From: Mesorhizobium sp. AR02
Lineage (GTDB): Bacteria; Pseudomonadota; Alphaproteobacteria; Rhizobiales; Rhizobiaceae
Reading direction: 5' to 3'
Assembly (NCBI RefSeq): GCF_024746835.1
Contig: NZ_CP080531.1
Location: 2,170,001-2,234,000, forward strand
Length of the DNA stretch: 64,000 bases
Below, in pieces: positions 27,070 to 35,253 of this stretch; the first letter of the stretch is position 1; the number at the start of each line of letters is the position of its first letter. A model generated the notes under the pieces. It was not told the origin of the DNA, made no database searches, and worked only from the letters and a program-made list of their open reading frames with translations. The translations under genes were made by a program, and so were the position numbers.

Positions 27070-28425
27070 ATGAAGAAAATGCTTTTGCTGGGTGCTGCGT
27101 TTGCCACGTTCGCCCTGAATGCGCCCGCGCATGCCGAACTGAAGTTCAAGCCGGGTGAAGACAAGCGCTTCAACTGGGCAAATTACGAAGAGCTCAAGAA
27201 AGTCGATCTCAAGGGCGAGACCCTGACCATCTTCGGACCCTGGCGCGGCGAGGACGAGGATCTGGCCCGCTCGGTGCTCGATTATTTCGCCGAGGCCACA
27301 GGCGCCGAGGTCAAGTACTCCTCGTCCGAAAATTACGAGCAGCAGATCGTCATCGACACCCAGGCCGGCAGCCCGCCCAACATCGCCATCCTGCCGCAGC
27401 CGGGCCTGATCCAGGATCTGGCTTCCAAGGGCGTGCTCACCCCGCTCGGCGACGACGTCGCCGCCTGGATCAAGGAGAACTATGCCGCCGGCGACTCCTG
27501 GGCCAAGCTCGGCACCTATAACGGCAAGGACGGCAAGCCCGGCTTCTACGCCTTCCCCTACAAGATCGACGTCAAGGGCCTGATCTGGTACTCGCCCGAC
27601 AATTTCAACGAGGCCGGCTACAAGGTGCCGAAGACGCAGGAGGAACTGGCCGAGCTCGAAAAGAAGATCATCGCCGACGGCGGCAAGCCTTGGTGCATCG
27701 GGCTTGGTTCGGGCGGCGCCACCGGCTGGCCGGCGACCGACTGGGTCGAGGATATCATGCTGAGGACGCAGCCGCCGGAAGTCTACGACAAGTGGGTCAA
27801 GAACGAGATTCCGTTCACCGATCCGGCAGTGGTCAACGCCATCGACATCTTCGGCAAGATCGCTACCGACGACAAGATGGTCGATGGTGGCGCCAAGGCG
27901 GTGGCGGCAACCGACTTCCGCGACAGCCCGAAAGGGCTCTTTACCGTGCCGCCCAAGTGCTACATGCACCACCAGGCGTCGTTCATCCCGTCCTTCTTCC
28001 CGCAAAACGTGAAGCTCGGCCAGGATGCGGACTTCTTCCCCTACCCGCCTTACGCTTCCAAGCCGGAACTGGGCAACCCCCAGGAAGTGGCCGGAACGCT
28101 GGTGATGATCACCAAGGATTCCAAGGCATCGCGCGAGTTCATCAAGTTCCTGGAGATGCCGCTCGCGCATGAATTGTGGATGGCGCAGAAGAGCTTCGTC
28201 ACCCCCTTCAAGGGGGCCAACAAGGATGCCTATGGCAGCGCTGCGCTGAAGAAGCAGGGCGAGATCCTGGTCGGCGCGACGACGGTGCGCTTCGACGGCT
28301 CGGACCTGATGCCTGGCAAGGTCGGCGCCGGCTCGTTCTGGACCGGCATGATCGATCTGGTCGGCGGCAAGTCCGCTCAGGATGTCGCCGCCGACATCCA
28401 GAAGAGCTGGGATGGCATCAAGTAG
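27070..28425 (+). CDS. aglE: Alpha-glucoside ABC transporter, substrate-binding protein
   Basis: A 451-residue periplasmic binding protein of the SBP_bac_1 family with a signal peptide (MKKMLLLGAAFATFALNAPAHA). Family traits include LTIFGPWRGEDEDLARSVLDYF, ILPQPGLIQDLASKG, GFYAFPYKIDVKGLIWYSP and the late GSFWTGMIDLVGGKSAQDV. The ATG at 27070 follows GGGAGGGAATACC. It heads the aglEFGAK operon, which in S. meliloti takes up sucrose, maltose, trehalose and related alpha-glucosides; the gene order here is the same, so the substrate range is inferred from that. Confidence 0.93.
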   Translation: MKKMLLLGAAFATFALNAPAHAELKFKPGEDKRFNWANYEELKKVDLKGETLTIFGPWRGEDEDLARSVLDYFAEATGAEVKYSSSENYEQQIVIDTQAGSPPNIAILPQPGLIQDLASKGVLTPLGDDVAAWIKENYAAGDSWAKLGTYNGKDGKPGFYAFPYKIDVKGLIWYSPDNFNEAGYKVPKTQEELAELEKKIIADGGKPWCIGLGSGGATGWPATDWVEDIMLRTQPPEVYDKWVKNEIPFTDPAVVNAIDIFGKIATDDKMVDGGAKAVAATDFRDSPKGLFTVPPKCYMHHQASFIPSFFPQNVKLGQDADFFPYPPYASKPELGNPQEVAGTLVMITKDSKASREFIKFLEMPLAHELWMAQKSFVTPFKGANKDAYGSAALKKQGEILVGATTVRFDGSDLMPGKVGAGSFWTGMIDLVGGKSAQDVAADIQKSWDGIK

Positions 28426-28466
28426 TTCGCTCCAGAGCGACCTGACACTTTCCTGATCCTCCTACT

Positions 28467-28490
28467 GGATCCGGGCCACGGCCCGGATCC
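28467..28490. terminator. Stem-loop between aglE and aglF
   Basis: GGATCCGGGC (28467-28476) pairs perfectly with GCCCGGATCC (28481-28490) around a CACG loop, without a T-tract. Stems at this place commonly protect or partly terminate the binding-protein message so that more binding protein than permease is made. Confidence 0.6.
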
Positions 28491-28604
28491 GACCGGCGGC
28501 GCACGCCGCAAGCCTTCGCATTTCGACTGTTCCGAATAACTCAAAAGTCGGTGCATCCGACCGCCGGTGTTTGCCTGGCCGGTCATGTGCAGGGAGAGGG
28601 ACCC

Positions 28605-29618
28605 ATGGCGGCTCAGATTTTCTCGGCCATATTCGTCATCATCATCGGCGTCGGCGGCTGTGTCGCCTATTTCTGGGGCGCCAACAAACTGCTCGACCTG
28701 ACCTTCCCCTCGCGCGGGGTCTCCGGCACGGCCGCCGTCGATAATCTGCGCCGGCAGGGCCTGATAAGACCCTGGCTGTTTGTCGGTCCGGCGATGATCA
28801 TCCTGACGATCTATTTGATCTATCCCGTGATCGAAACGCTGCGGCTCTCCTTCCTCGACCGTGGCGGCATCAATTTCGTCGGCCTGGCCAACTATCAATG
28901 GGCCTTCGGCGACCGCGACTTCCGCAACTCGATCCTCAACAATGTGCTGTGGCTGGCTGTCGTGCCCGCCGCCTGCACCTTCCTTGGCCTGATCATCGCC
29001 GTGCTGACCGACAAGATCTGGTGGGGCACGATCGCCAAGAGCCTGATCTTCCTGCCGCTGGCCATCTCCTTCGTCGGCGCCAGCGTGATCTGGAAGTTCA
29101 TCTACGAATACCGCGGCGAGGGCCAGGTGCAGATCGGCCTGCTCAACGCCATCATCCAGCATTTCGGCGGCCAGCCGCAGGTGTGGATATCGCTGCCGTT
29201 CTGGAACAACTTGTTCCTGATGATCATCCTGATCTGGATCCAGACCGGCTTTGCCATGGTCATCCTGTCCTCGGCGCTGCGCGGCATTCCGGAAGAGACG
29301 CTGGAAGCCGCCGTCATCGACGGCGCCAATCCGTTCCAGATCTTCTGGAAGATCATGGTGCCGCAGATCTGGGGCACCATAGCGGTGGTGTGGACCACGA
29401 TCACCATTCTGGTGCTCAAGGTGTTCGACATCGTGCTGACCATGACCAACGGCCAATGGAACAGCCAGGTGCTGGCCAATCTGATGTTCGACTGGATGTT
29501 CCGCGGCGGCGGCGATTTCGGCCGCGGCGCGACCATCGCCATCATCATCATGATCGCGGTCATCCCGATCATGGTCTGGAACATCCGCCAGGCCAACAGA
29601 GAGACGGGAGGGCACTGA
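28605..29618 (+). CDS. aglF: Alpha-glucoside ABC transporter permease AglF
   Basis: A 337-residue MalF-like permease. An N-terminal span (IFSAIFVIIIGVGGCVAYFWG) precedes the usual core: RPWLFVGPAMIILTIYLIYPVIETL, GLANYQWAFGD, and the EAA loop IPEETLEAAVIDGANPFQIFWKI near residue 230, which binds AglK. The ATG at 28605 follows GGGAGAGGGACCC. It lies two bases from aglG and is separated from aglE by a 179-base stretch with a stem-loop. Confidence 0.93.
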   Translation: MAAQIFSAIFVIIIGVGGCVAYFWGANKLLDLTFPSRGVSGTAAVDNLRRQGLIRPWLFVGPAMIILTIYLIYPVIETLRLSFLDRGGINFVGLANYQWAFGDRDFRNSILNNVLWLAVVPAACTFLGLIIAVLTDKIWWGTIAKSLIFLPLAISFVGASVIWKFIYEYRGEGQVQIGLLNAIIQHFGGQPQVWISLPFWNNLFLMIILIWIQTGFAMVILSSALRGIPEETLEAAVIDGANPFQIFWKIMVPQIWGTIAVVWTTITILVLKVFDIVLTMTNGQWNSQVLANLMFDWMFRGGGDFGRGATIAIIIMIAVIPIMVWNIRQANRETGGH

Positions 29619-29619
29619 G

Positions 29620-30774
29620 ATGGCCGTCGCAACCGGAAAGTCCTTTGCCAGCCGTTTCGGCGTCCACATCGCCGTACTGATCTTCGTCACGATCTGGACC
29701 ATCCCGACGCTCGGCATCCTCGTCTCGTCGCTGCGCGACAAGGACCAGATCGTCGCCTCCGGCTGGTGGAACTCCTTCGCCAGTTCCAGCCAGACCGAGG
29801 GCGGGCGATTGCCGGGCGCTTCCGCGCAAACCCAGAAGGACGGCAAATACGTCATCGAAGGCAACATCTTCGGCGACGGCGCCAAGCGCGAGATCAGCGC
29901 CTTTGGCGTCAAGGCGGCTGCGCCGACGCAATACAAGACGGGAAGCTCAGCCGATCTCGGCGACGGCGTCATGCTGCAGTTGAATGCCGACGGCAGCTTC
30001 GTGCTGTCTTCGGCAAAGGCCTTCGAAGGCGACCGCGGCCAGCGCGTCTATTATGCTTCGTCGGCGCCGCCGAAATTCACCACCGAGAACTATCAGAATG
30101 TGCTGTTGTCGCAGGGCATCGGCCGCTCCTTCATGAATTCGCTGACGGTCACTATCCCGGCGACGGTGATCCCGATCCTGATCGCGGCCTTCGCGGCCTA
30201 TGCGCTGGCCTGGATGCGCTTTCCCGGCCGGGCGCTGCTGATCGCCGTCATCATCGGCCTTTTGGTCGTGCCGCTGCAGATGTCGCTGATCCCGCTGCTC
30301 AAGCTCTATAACGGCGTCGGCACTTTCTTCGGCGTGCCGTCGAAAACCTATCTCGGCATCTGGCTGGCGCATACCGGCTTCGGCCTGCCCTTCGCCATCT
30401 ACCTGCTCAGGAGCTACATTGCCGGCCTGCCGCGCGAGATCATGGAATCGGCGCGCATCGACGGCGCCAGCGACTTCGAGATCTTCGTCAAGATCGTGCT
30501 GCCGCTGTCCTTCCCGGTGCTTGCCTCCTTCGCCATCTTCCAATTCCTGTGGGTATGGAACGATCTGCTGGTGGCGATGGTTTTCCTCGGTACGGCGCCC
30601 GACCAGATCGTGCTGACGGCGCAGCTCAACGCGCTGCTCGGCTCGCGCGGCGGCAATTGGGAGATCCTGACGACATCGGCCTTCATCACCATCATCGTGC
30701 CGCTGACCGTCTTCTTCTCGCTGCAGCGCTATTTCGTCCGCGGGCTGCTCGCCGGCTCGGTGAAAGGAGGCTGA
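29620..30774 (+). CDS. aglG: Alpha-glucoside ABC transporter permease AglG
   Basis: A 384-residue MalG-like permease. After the first span (FGVHIAVLIFVTIWTIPTLGILVSSL) there is a long periplasmic insert of roughly 110 residues (about 40-160), normal for AglG-type proteins but absent from classical MalG. The remaining spans follow, with the EAA loop LPREIMESARIDGASDFEIFVKI near residue 275. It sits immediately after aglF and four bases before the alpha-glucosidase gene. Confidence 0.93.
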   Translation: MAVATGKSFASRFGVHIAVLIFVTIWTIPTLGILVSSLRDKDQIVASGWWNSFASSSQTEGGRLPGASAQTQKDGKYVIEGNIFGDGAKREISAFGVKAAAPTQYKTGSSADLGDGVMLQLNADGSFVLSSAKAFEGDRGQRVYYASSAPPKFTTENYQNVLLSQGIGRSFMNSLTVTIPATVIPILIAAFAAYALAWMRFPGRALLIAVIIGLLVVPLQMSLIPLLKLYNGVGTFFGVPSKTYLGIWLAHTGFGLPFAIYLLRSYIAGLPREIMESARIDGASDFEIFVKIVLPLSFPVLASFAIFQFLWVWNDLLVAMVFLGTAPDQIVLTAQLNALLGSRGGNWEILTTSAFITIIVPLTVFFSLQRYFVRGLLAGSVKGG

Positions 30775-30778
30775 GACA

Positions 30779-32443
30779 ATGCAATCTGCTTTGAAAGCCA
30801 GTTCGAACCCTGACCTCGCCATCGATCGCGACTGGTGGCGCGGTGCTGTGATCTACCAGATCTATCCGCGCAGCTATCAGGATTCAAATGGCGACGGCAT
30901 CGGCGACCTCAAGGGCATTATCGGCAGGCTTCCCTACATCGCCGCACTGGGCGCCGACGCCATCTGGATTTCGCCCTTCTTCAAATCGCCGATGAAGGAT
31001 TTCGGTTACGACGTCTCGGACTATTGTGACGTCGATCCGATGTTCGGCACGCTGGCCGATTTCGATGCGCTGACGGCGGAGGCGCACCGGCTGGGGCTCA
31101 AGGTGATGATCGACGAAGTGCTGTCGCACACCGCCGACAGCCACCCCTGGTTCAAGGAAAGCCGGTCGAGCCGCACCAATCCCAAGGCGGACTGGTATGT
31201 CTGGGCGGACGCAAGGCCCGACGGCACGCCGCCCAACAACTGGTTGTCGATCTTCGGTGGGTCGGCCTGGCAGTGGGACACCAGCCGCCAGCAATATTAT
31301 CTGCACAATTTCCTGGCCGAGCAACCGGACCTCAACTTCCACAACCGCGAAGTCCAGGACGCGCTGCTCGACGTCACCCGCTTCTGGCTGGAACGCGGCG
31401 TTGACGGCTTCCGCCTCGACACGATCAATTTCTACTTCCACAGCCAGGGCCTGGAGAACAATCCGCCGCTGCCGCCGGAAGAGCGCAACGACCAGACCGC
31501 ACCGGCGGTCAATCCCTACAATTACCAGGACCATATCTACGACAAGAGCCGGCCGGAAAACCTCGGCTTCCTCGAACGCTTCCGCGCCCTGCTCGACGAA
31601 TATCCGGCGGCCGCAGCCGTCGGCGAGGTCGGCGATTCGCAGCGCGGGCTGGAAGTCGTGGCGGCCTATACCGCCGGCGGCAAGCGCGTGCACATGTGCT
31701 ATTCCTTCGACTTCCTGGCGCCGGAAAAGATCAGCGCGGCCAAGGTCCGCTCGGTGCTCGAAGCCTTCGGCAAGGTCGCCAGCGACGGCTGGTCGTGCTG
31801 GGCTTTTTCCAACCATGACGTGATGCGCCCGGCCTCGCGCTGGGCCGCCAGCGAAGCCGACCCGATCGCCTATCTCAAGGTCATCTCGGCTTTGCTGATG
31901 TCGCTGCGCGGCTCGGTCTGCCTCTACCAGGGCGAAGAGCTCGGGCTCGGCGAGGCCGAGCTGCGTTTCGAGGATCTGCAGGACCCGTACGGCATCCGCT
32001 TCTGGCCGGAATTCAAGGGCCGCGACGGCTGCCGCACGCCCATGGTGTGGGATGGCAGCGCCAAGAATGGCGGCTTCTCCCAGGCAAAGCCCTGGCTGCC
32101 GGTGCCGGCCAAGCATCTGGCACAAGCGGTCAATGTCCAGCAAGGCGACCAGGCTTCGCTGCTCGAGCACTACCGGCGCTTCCTCACCTTCCGCCGTGCG
32201 CATCCGGCATTGGCCAAGGGCGATATCACCTTCATCGAAAGCGAGGGCGACACCGTCGCCTTCACGCGCCGCGCCGGCAATGAGCAGATCGTCTGCGTCT
32301 TCAACCTCGGCGCCAAGCCAGCCAAGGTTGACCTTGGCAGCCGATCCCTGCAACCTTTGCCGGGACACGGGTTTTCCGGGCAGGCGAGCCCCGGTTCGAT
32401 CGAACTTAGCGGTTACGGCGCCTGGTTCGGACGCATCGACTGA
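30779..32443 (+). CDS. aglA: Alpha-glucosidase, GH13 family
   Basis: A 554-residue cytoplasmic alpha-glucosidase that hydrolyses imported alpha-glucosides. GH13 regions are complete: WRGAVIYQIYPRSYQDSNGDGIGDL, IDEVLSHTADSHPWF (region I), GVDGFRLDTINFY with the nucleophile Asp (region II), AVGEVGD with the acid Glu (region III) and FSNHDVMRP with the transition-state Asp (region IV). It is encoded between the permease and ATPase genes of the agl operon, the order known from S. meliloti. No signal peptide is present. Confidence 0.95.
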   Translation: MQSALKASSNPDLAIDRDWWRGAVIYQIYPRSYQDSNGDGIGDLKGIIGRLPYIAALGADAIWISPFFKSPMKDFGYDVSDYCDVDPMFGTLADFDALTAEAHRLGLKVMIDEVLSHTADSHPWFKESRSSRTNPKADWYVWADARPDGTPPNNWLSIFGGSAWQWDTSRQQYYLHNFLAEQPDLNFHNREVQDALLDVTRFWLERGVDGFRLDTINFYFHSQGLENNPPLPPEERNDQTAPAVNPYNYQDHIYDKSRPENLGFLERFRALLDEYPAAAAVGEVGDSQRGLEVVAAYTAGGKRVHMCYSFDFLAPEKISAAKVRSVLEAFGKVASDGWSCWAFSNHDVMRPASRWAASEADPIAYLKVISALLMSLRGSVCLYQGEELGLGEAELRFEDLQDPYGIRFWPEFKGRDGCRTPMVWDGSAKNGGFSQAKPWLPVPAKHLAQAVNVQQGDQASLLEHYRRFLTFRRAHPALAKGDITFIESEGDTVAFTRRAGNEQIVCVFNLGAKPAKVDLGSRSLQPLPGHGFSGQASPGSIELSGYGAWFGRID

Positions 32444-32472
32444 ATTTTTGAGAAATCACTGGGAGGAAACCA

Positions 32473-33585
32473 ATGGCCGATGTCAATTTGAGGCAAGTGA
32501 AGAAGTCCTACGGCAATCTCAACATTCTCCACGGCATCGACCTCGATATCAAATCGGGCGAGTTCATCGTCTTCGTCGGTCCGTCGGGCTGTGGCAAGTC
32601 AACCTTGCTGCGCTCCATCGCCGGGCTCGAGGAAATCACGTCGGGTGAGCTCAAGATCGATGGCGAGGTGGTCAATGACGTGCCGCCGTCCAAGCGCGGC
32701 ATCGCCATGGTGTTCCAATCCTATGCGCTCTATCCGCATATGACGGTCTACGACAACATGGCGTTCTCGATGAAGATCGGCAAGGAAAACAAGGCCGAGA
32801 TCGACCGGCGTGTGAAGCAGGCCGCCGAAATCCTGCAGCTGACCAAATATCTCGACCGGCTGCCCAAGGCGATGTCGGGCGGGCAGCGCCAGCGCGTCGC
32901 CATCGGCCGCGCCATCGTGCGCAATCCGAAAGTGTTCCTGTTCGACGAGCCGCTGTCGAACCTTGACGCCGCACTGCGCGTCGCCACGCGTATCGAGATC
33001 GCCAAGCTCAAGGAATCGATGCCCGCCACGACCATGATCTACGTCACCCATGACCAGGTCGAGGCGATGACGCTCGCCGACCGCATCGTGGTGTTGAAGG
33101 ACGGCCATATCGAGCAGGTCGGTACGCCTATGGATCTCTACAAGAAGCCCGGCAATCTGTTCGTCGCCCAGTTCATCGGCTCGCCGGCCATGAACATCCT
33201 GCCGGCGACGATCGACAAGACCGGCAACCCGACCGTCGTCAGCCATGTCGGCGGCCGTAAGGCTACGGTGCCGATTACGACGCCTGCTTCGGCGAAGGGT
33301 GCGGCGGTAAGCTTCGGGGTGCGGCCGGAAGACCTCATGGTCGCAACCGGCGCGGATTATCTGTTCGAGGGAACGGTCGATTATGTCGAGCAGCTCGGCG
33401 AGGTTCAGCTGGTCTATGTCGACATCGGCCGCGCCGACCTGCCGCTGGTGACAAAGCTGCCGGGCAATGTCGAGGTCAAGCGCGGCTCGACGCTCCGGCT
33501 GAGCGCCAATGGCGAGGACCTGCATATCTTCGATGCGGACGGACATTCCTTCGCACTCCGGAAGCCGGAAGCAAAAGCGGCTTAA
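32473..33585 (+). CDS. aglK: Alpha-glucoside ABC transporter ATPase
   Basis: A 370-residue MalK/UgpC-type ATPase. Walker A GPSGCGKST near residue 38, signature MSGGQRQRV near 135 and Walker B VFLFDEPLSNLDA are all intact, followed by the H-loop YVTHDQVEAMTLADR and a C-terminal TOBE-type regulatory domain (GVRPEDLMV). A GGGAGG ribosome site precedes the ATG. It is the last gene of the operon and is followed by a strong terminator. Confidence 0.95.
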   Translation: MADVNLRQVKKSYGNLNILHGIDLDIKSGEFIVFVGPSGCGKSTLLRSIAGLEEITSGELKIDGEVVNDVPPSKRGIAMVFQSYALYPHMTVYDNMAFSMKIGKENKAEIDRRVKQAAEILQLTKYLDRLPKAMSGGQRQRVAIGRAIVRNPKVFLFDEPLSNLDAALRVATRIEIAKLKESMPATTMIYVTHDQVEAMTLADRIVVLKDGHIEQVGTPMDLYKKPGNLFVAQFIGSPAMNILPATIDKTGNPTVVSHVGGRKATVPITTPASAKGAAVSFGVRPEDLMVATGADYLFEGTVDYVEQLGEVQLVYVDIGRADLPLVTKLPGNVEVKRGSTLRLSANGEDLHIFDADGHSFALRKPEAKAA

Positions 33586-33615
33586 GACAGAACCCCATCT
33601 CGACGGCGTAAAAAA

Positions 33616-33646
33616 GAGCGGCGGGCATGGCCCGCCGCTCTTTTTT
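33616..33646. terminator. Rho-independent terminator after aglK
   Basis: GAGCGGCGGGC (33616-33626) and GCCCGCCGCTC (33630-33640) form an 11-bp GC stem with an ATG loop, flanked by six A before and six T after. It can work in both directions, ending aglK from the left and the DUF680 transcript from the right. Confidence 0.92.
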
Positions 33647-33663
33647 AGAATCGGCTTCGGCTG

Positions 33664-33903
33664 TTAGTGGTTGCCGAAGCGGTCCCGGTCGCTGCTCTGA
33701 GGGATCGACTTCTGCACGTCGCCCGATGAATTGAGCAGCTTGTAGACGGGCGAGCCGCTGTCACGGATCGAAGCCGTGCGCGAATTGTCAACCGAAGTCG
33801 CGGCAGGCTGGTTGGCGCCATTGGAGCCGTAATTGTCACTGCCTGCGAAGGCGCTGCCGGAGACAGCCAGAACGGCGGCGGCAGCAAGGATGATCTTCTT
33901 CAT
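33664..33903 (-). CDS. DUF680 small secreted protein, copy 1
   Basis: A 79-residue DUF680 protein with a signal peptide (MKKIILAAAAVLAVSGSAFA) and a short mature part starting GSDNYGSNGANQPAATSVDNS. DUF680 proteins are small, exported and of unknown function, and are typical of Mesorhizobium. It is the last of three tandem copies and the most divergent in its C-terminal part. An AGGAGAC-type ribosome site precedes the ATG. Confidence 0.85.
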   Translation of the reverse strand: MKKIILAAAAVLAVSGSAFAGSDNYGSNGANQPAATSVDNSRTASIRDSGSPVYKLLNSSGDVQKSIPQSSDRDRFGNH

Positions 33904-33930
33904 TTCAAGTCTCCTGAATTTTGAGCTTCA

Positions 33931-33960
33931 CGGGAGCAGCGGGGCAAACCGCCGCTCCCG
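33931..33960. terminator. Hairpin between DUF680 genes
   Basis: CGGGAGC at 33931-33937 pairs with GCTCCCG at 33954-33960, with GCGG and CCGC extending the stem inward. It lies just past the stop of the middle DUF680 gene (leftward) and may terminate or stabilise its message. No clear T-tract follows. Confidence 0.5.
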
Positions 33961-33970
33961 GAATCGGCTG

Positions 33971-34174
33971 TTAGCGGCCGAAAAGATTACGATCGGCACC
34001 CTTGACAGGCGCCTGGGCAGCCGGTTCCGACTTCTTGATCGAAGCCGTGTAAGAGCTGTCGGTCGAAGCAACAGCGGGCTGGTTGGCGCCATTGGAGCCA
34101 TAGTTGTCGCTGCCAGCAAAGGCGCTGCCGGAGATGGCCAGGACGGCGGCAGCAGCAATGATGAACTTGTTCAT
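33971..34174 (-). CDS. DUF680 small secreted protein, copy 2
   Basis: A 67-residue paralogue of its neighbours: signal peptide MNKFIIAAAAVLAISGSAFA, then GSDNYGSNGANQPAVASTDS and a C-terminus ending PVKGADRNLFGR. The shared region GSDNYGSNGANQP is identical to copy 1. A ribosome site of the form AGGAGACTAAC precedes the ATG. The product is predicted to be periplasmic; its function is unknown. Confidence 0.85.
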   Translation of the reverse strand: MNKFIIAAAAVLAISGSAFAGSDNYGSNGANQPAVASTDSSYTASIKKSEPAAQAPVKGADRNLFGR

Positions 34175-34245
34175 GTTAGTCTCCTGAATTTCTGAAGGTC
34201 GGCCAGAGCGGCGGACAAAAGCCCGCCGTCGGCCGGGATCGGCTG

Positions 34246-34446
34246 TTAGTTGTTGCCGAAGAGGTTGTGGTCAGCACCCTGCACAGGCGTCTGAGCAGCC
34301 GGTTCCGACTTCTTGGTCGAAGCGGTGTACGAGCTGTCGACAGCAGCGGTGGCTGCAGGGGCATTCGAACCGTAGTGGTCGCTACCAGCGAAGGCGCTGC
34401 CGGAAATGGCCAGAAGGGCGGCGGCAGTGAGAACAATCTTTTTCAT
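34246..34446 (-). CDS. DUF680 small secreted protein, copy 3
   Basis: A 66-residue paralogue, signal peptide MKKIVLTAAALLAISGSAFA, then GSDHYGSNAPAATAAVDSSY and a C-terminus ending PVQGADHNLFGNN. It is closest to copy 2 (KKSEPAAQ-PV-GAD-NLFG shared). It is the first of the three in the direction of transcription. In all three genes the stop codon is followed by TAACAGCCGA, showing that the duplicated unit extends past the coding region. Confidence 0.85.
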   Translation of the reverse strand: MKKIVLTAAALLAISGSAFAGSDHYGSNAPAATAAVDSSYTASTKKSEPAAQTPVQGADHNLFGNN

Positions 34447-34944
34447 TTTGGGTACTCCAGTATTTTTCCGTCCGTCTAGCGGCGTGTCTTGGGATTAAAA
34501 TCGCGTCGTTCGGACAGCCCCGATGTGGGAAAGCCAGCTAGCCGTTTCCAATCACGAAGTTGTTCCGTGTGGACCAAGTATCCACCACTTGAAATTGTAC
34601 CAAGGCCCTCTAAGCCAAACATTTTTCTTTTTAATATCAAACTGTTAGTCAAAACCGGCGCTGCGATCACCAACTGTATCGGAGGCTCAGCGTTCACACC
34701 GTCCTGCACGCACCGTCAACAGAAACGAACCGTTCGGTTCGATTTTAGAATCTGCTAATAGTCACTTTTCGAAACCGTTAACCTTTTTTGCCGCCGTTTC
34801 GGGTCGATCTGGATAGCCGGCACCGCCACCAACGAAACGATTTTCGTGACCGCTGTGCTTGACCCGATCATTGCGCATGCGTGTCGCGCCACATGGATGC
34901 GATGTCGCTTTCATGCCGATGTCGCAAACGCTGTCGTGATTAGA
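34447..34944. other. Gene-free region left of the riboswitch
   Basis: About 500 bases, locally AT-richer than the surroundings, without a convincing gene. It must hold the promoter of the leftward DUF680 genes and that of the rightward riboswitch transcript. A 77-codon leftward frame at 34476-34709 has no family features and no ribosome site and is not called. Confidence 0.5.
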
Positions 34945-35130
34945 TCAGGGCATCTCAGGTGCCGCTTCGTGACGACGGGGCGGAGAATTGGGAAGCCGGT
35001 CAGAATCCGGCGCTGCCCCCGCAACGGTGGTGGAGTTCAAGTCGCAACGGGAGACCACTGGGCGAAAGCCTGGGAAGGTGTCGCGATCGTCCGCAAGGAC
35101 ACTCCAGAGCCCGGAAACCAGCCCGAGAAT
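34945..35130 (+). ncRNA. Cobalamin riboswitch
   Basis: The conserved core of a B12 riboswitch is plain: GTGCC at about 34959, GGGAAGCCGGT then AATCCGGCGCTGCCCCCGC and AAC (34990-35025), ACCACTGGGC near 35054 (the B12-box region), AAGCCTGGGAAGGTG (35067-35080), and the closing GCCCGGAAACCAGCCC at 35109-35124. All are in order and on the + strand. It ends about 125 bases before the Rieske oxygenase gene, leaving room for an expression platform that hides the ribosome site or terminates. Such switches usually shut genes off when adenosylcobalamin is plentiful. Confidence 0.92.
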
Positions 35131-35253
35131 TTGAACTCGACTGATCGCGGTGGGCGGTCAAGAGGCGGATGGTGCATGCCCGGTTTTCGCCGGCCTGCGT
35201 CCGGTCCTTCCTCAATCACCACCAGTTCAGTCCTTGAAGCATGAGGACAGGAC

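Noticed and set aside
34476..34709. Leftward open frame of 77 codons upstream of the DUF680 genes
   Set aside because: No ribosome site, no recognisable motif, and local composition unlike the neighbouring genes.
34846..35244. Rightward open frame of 132 codons before the Rieske gene
   Set aside because: It runs through the conserved core of the cobalamin riboswitch, so its openness reflects the RNA's composition; there is no ribosome site or family feature.
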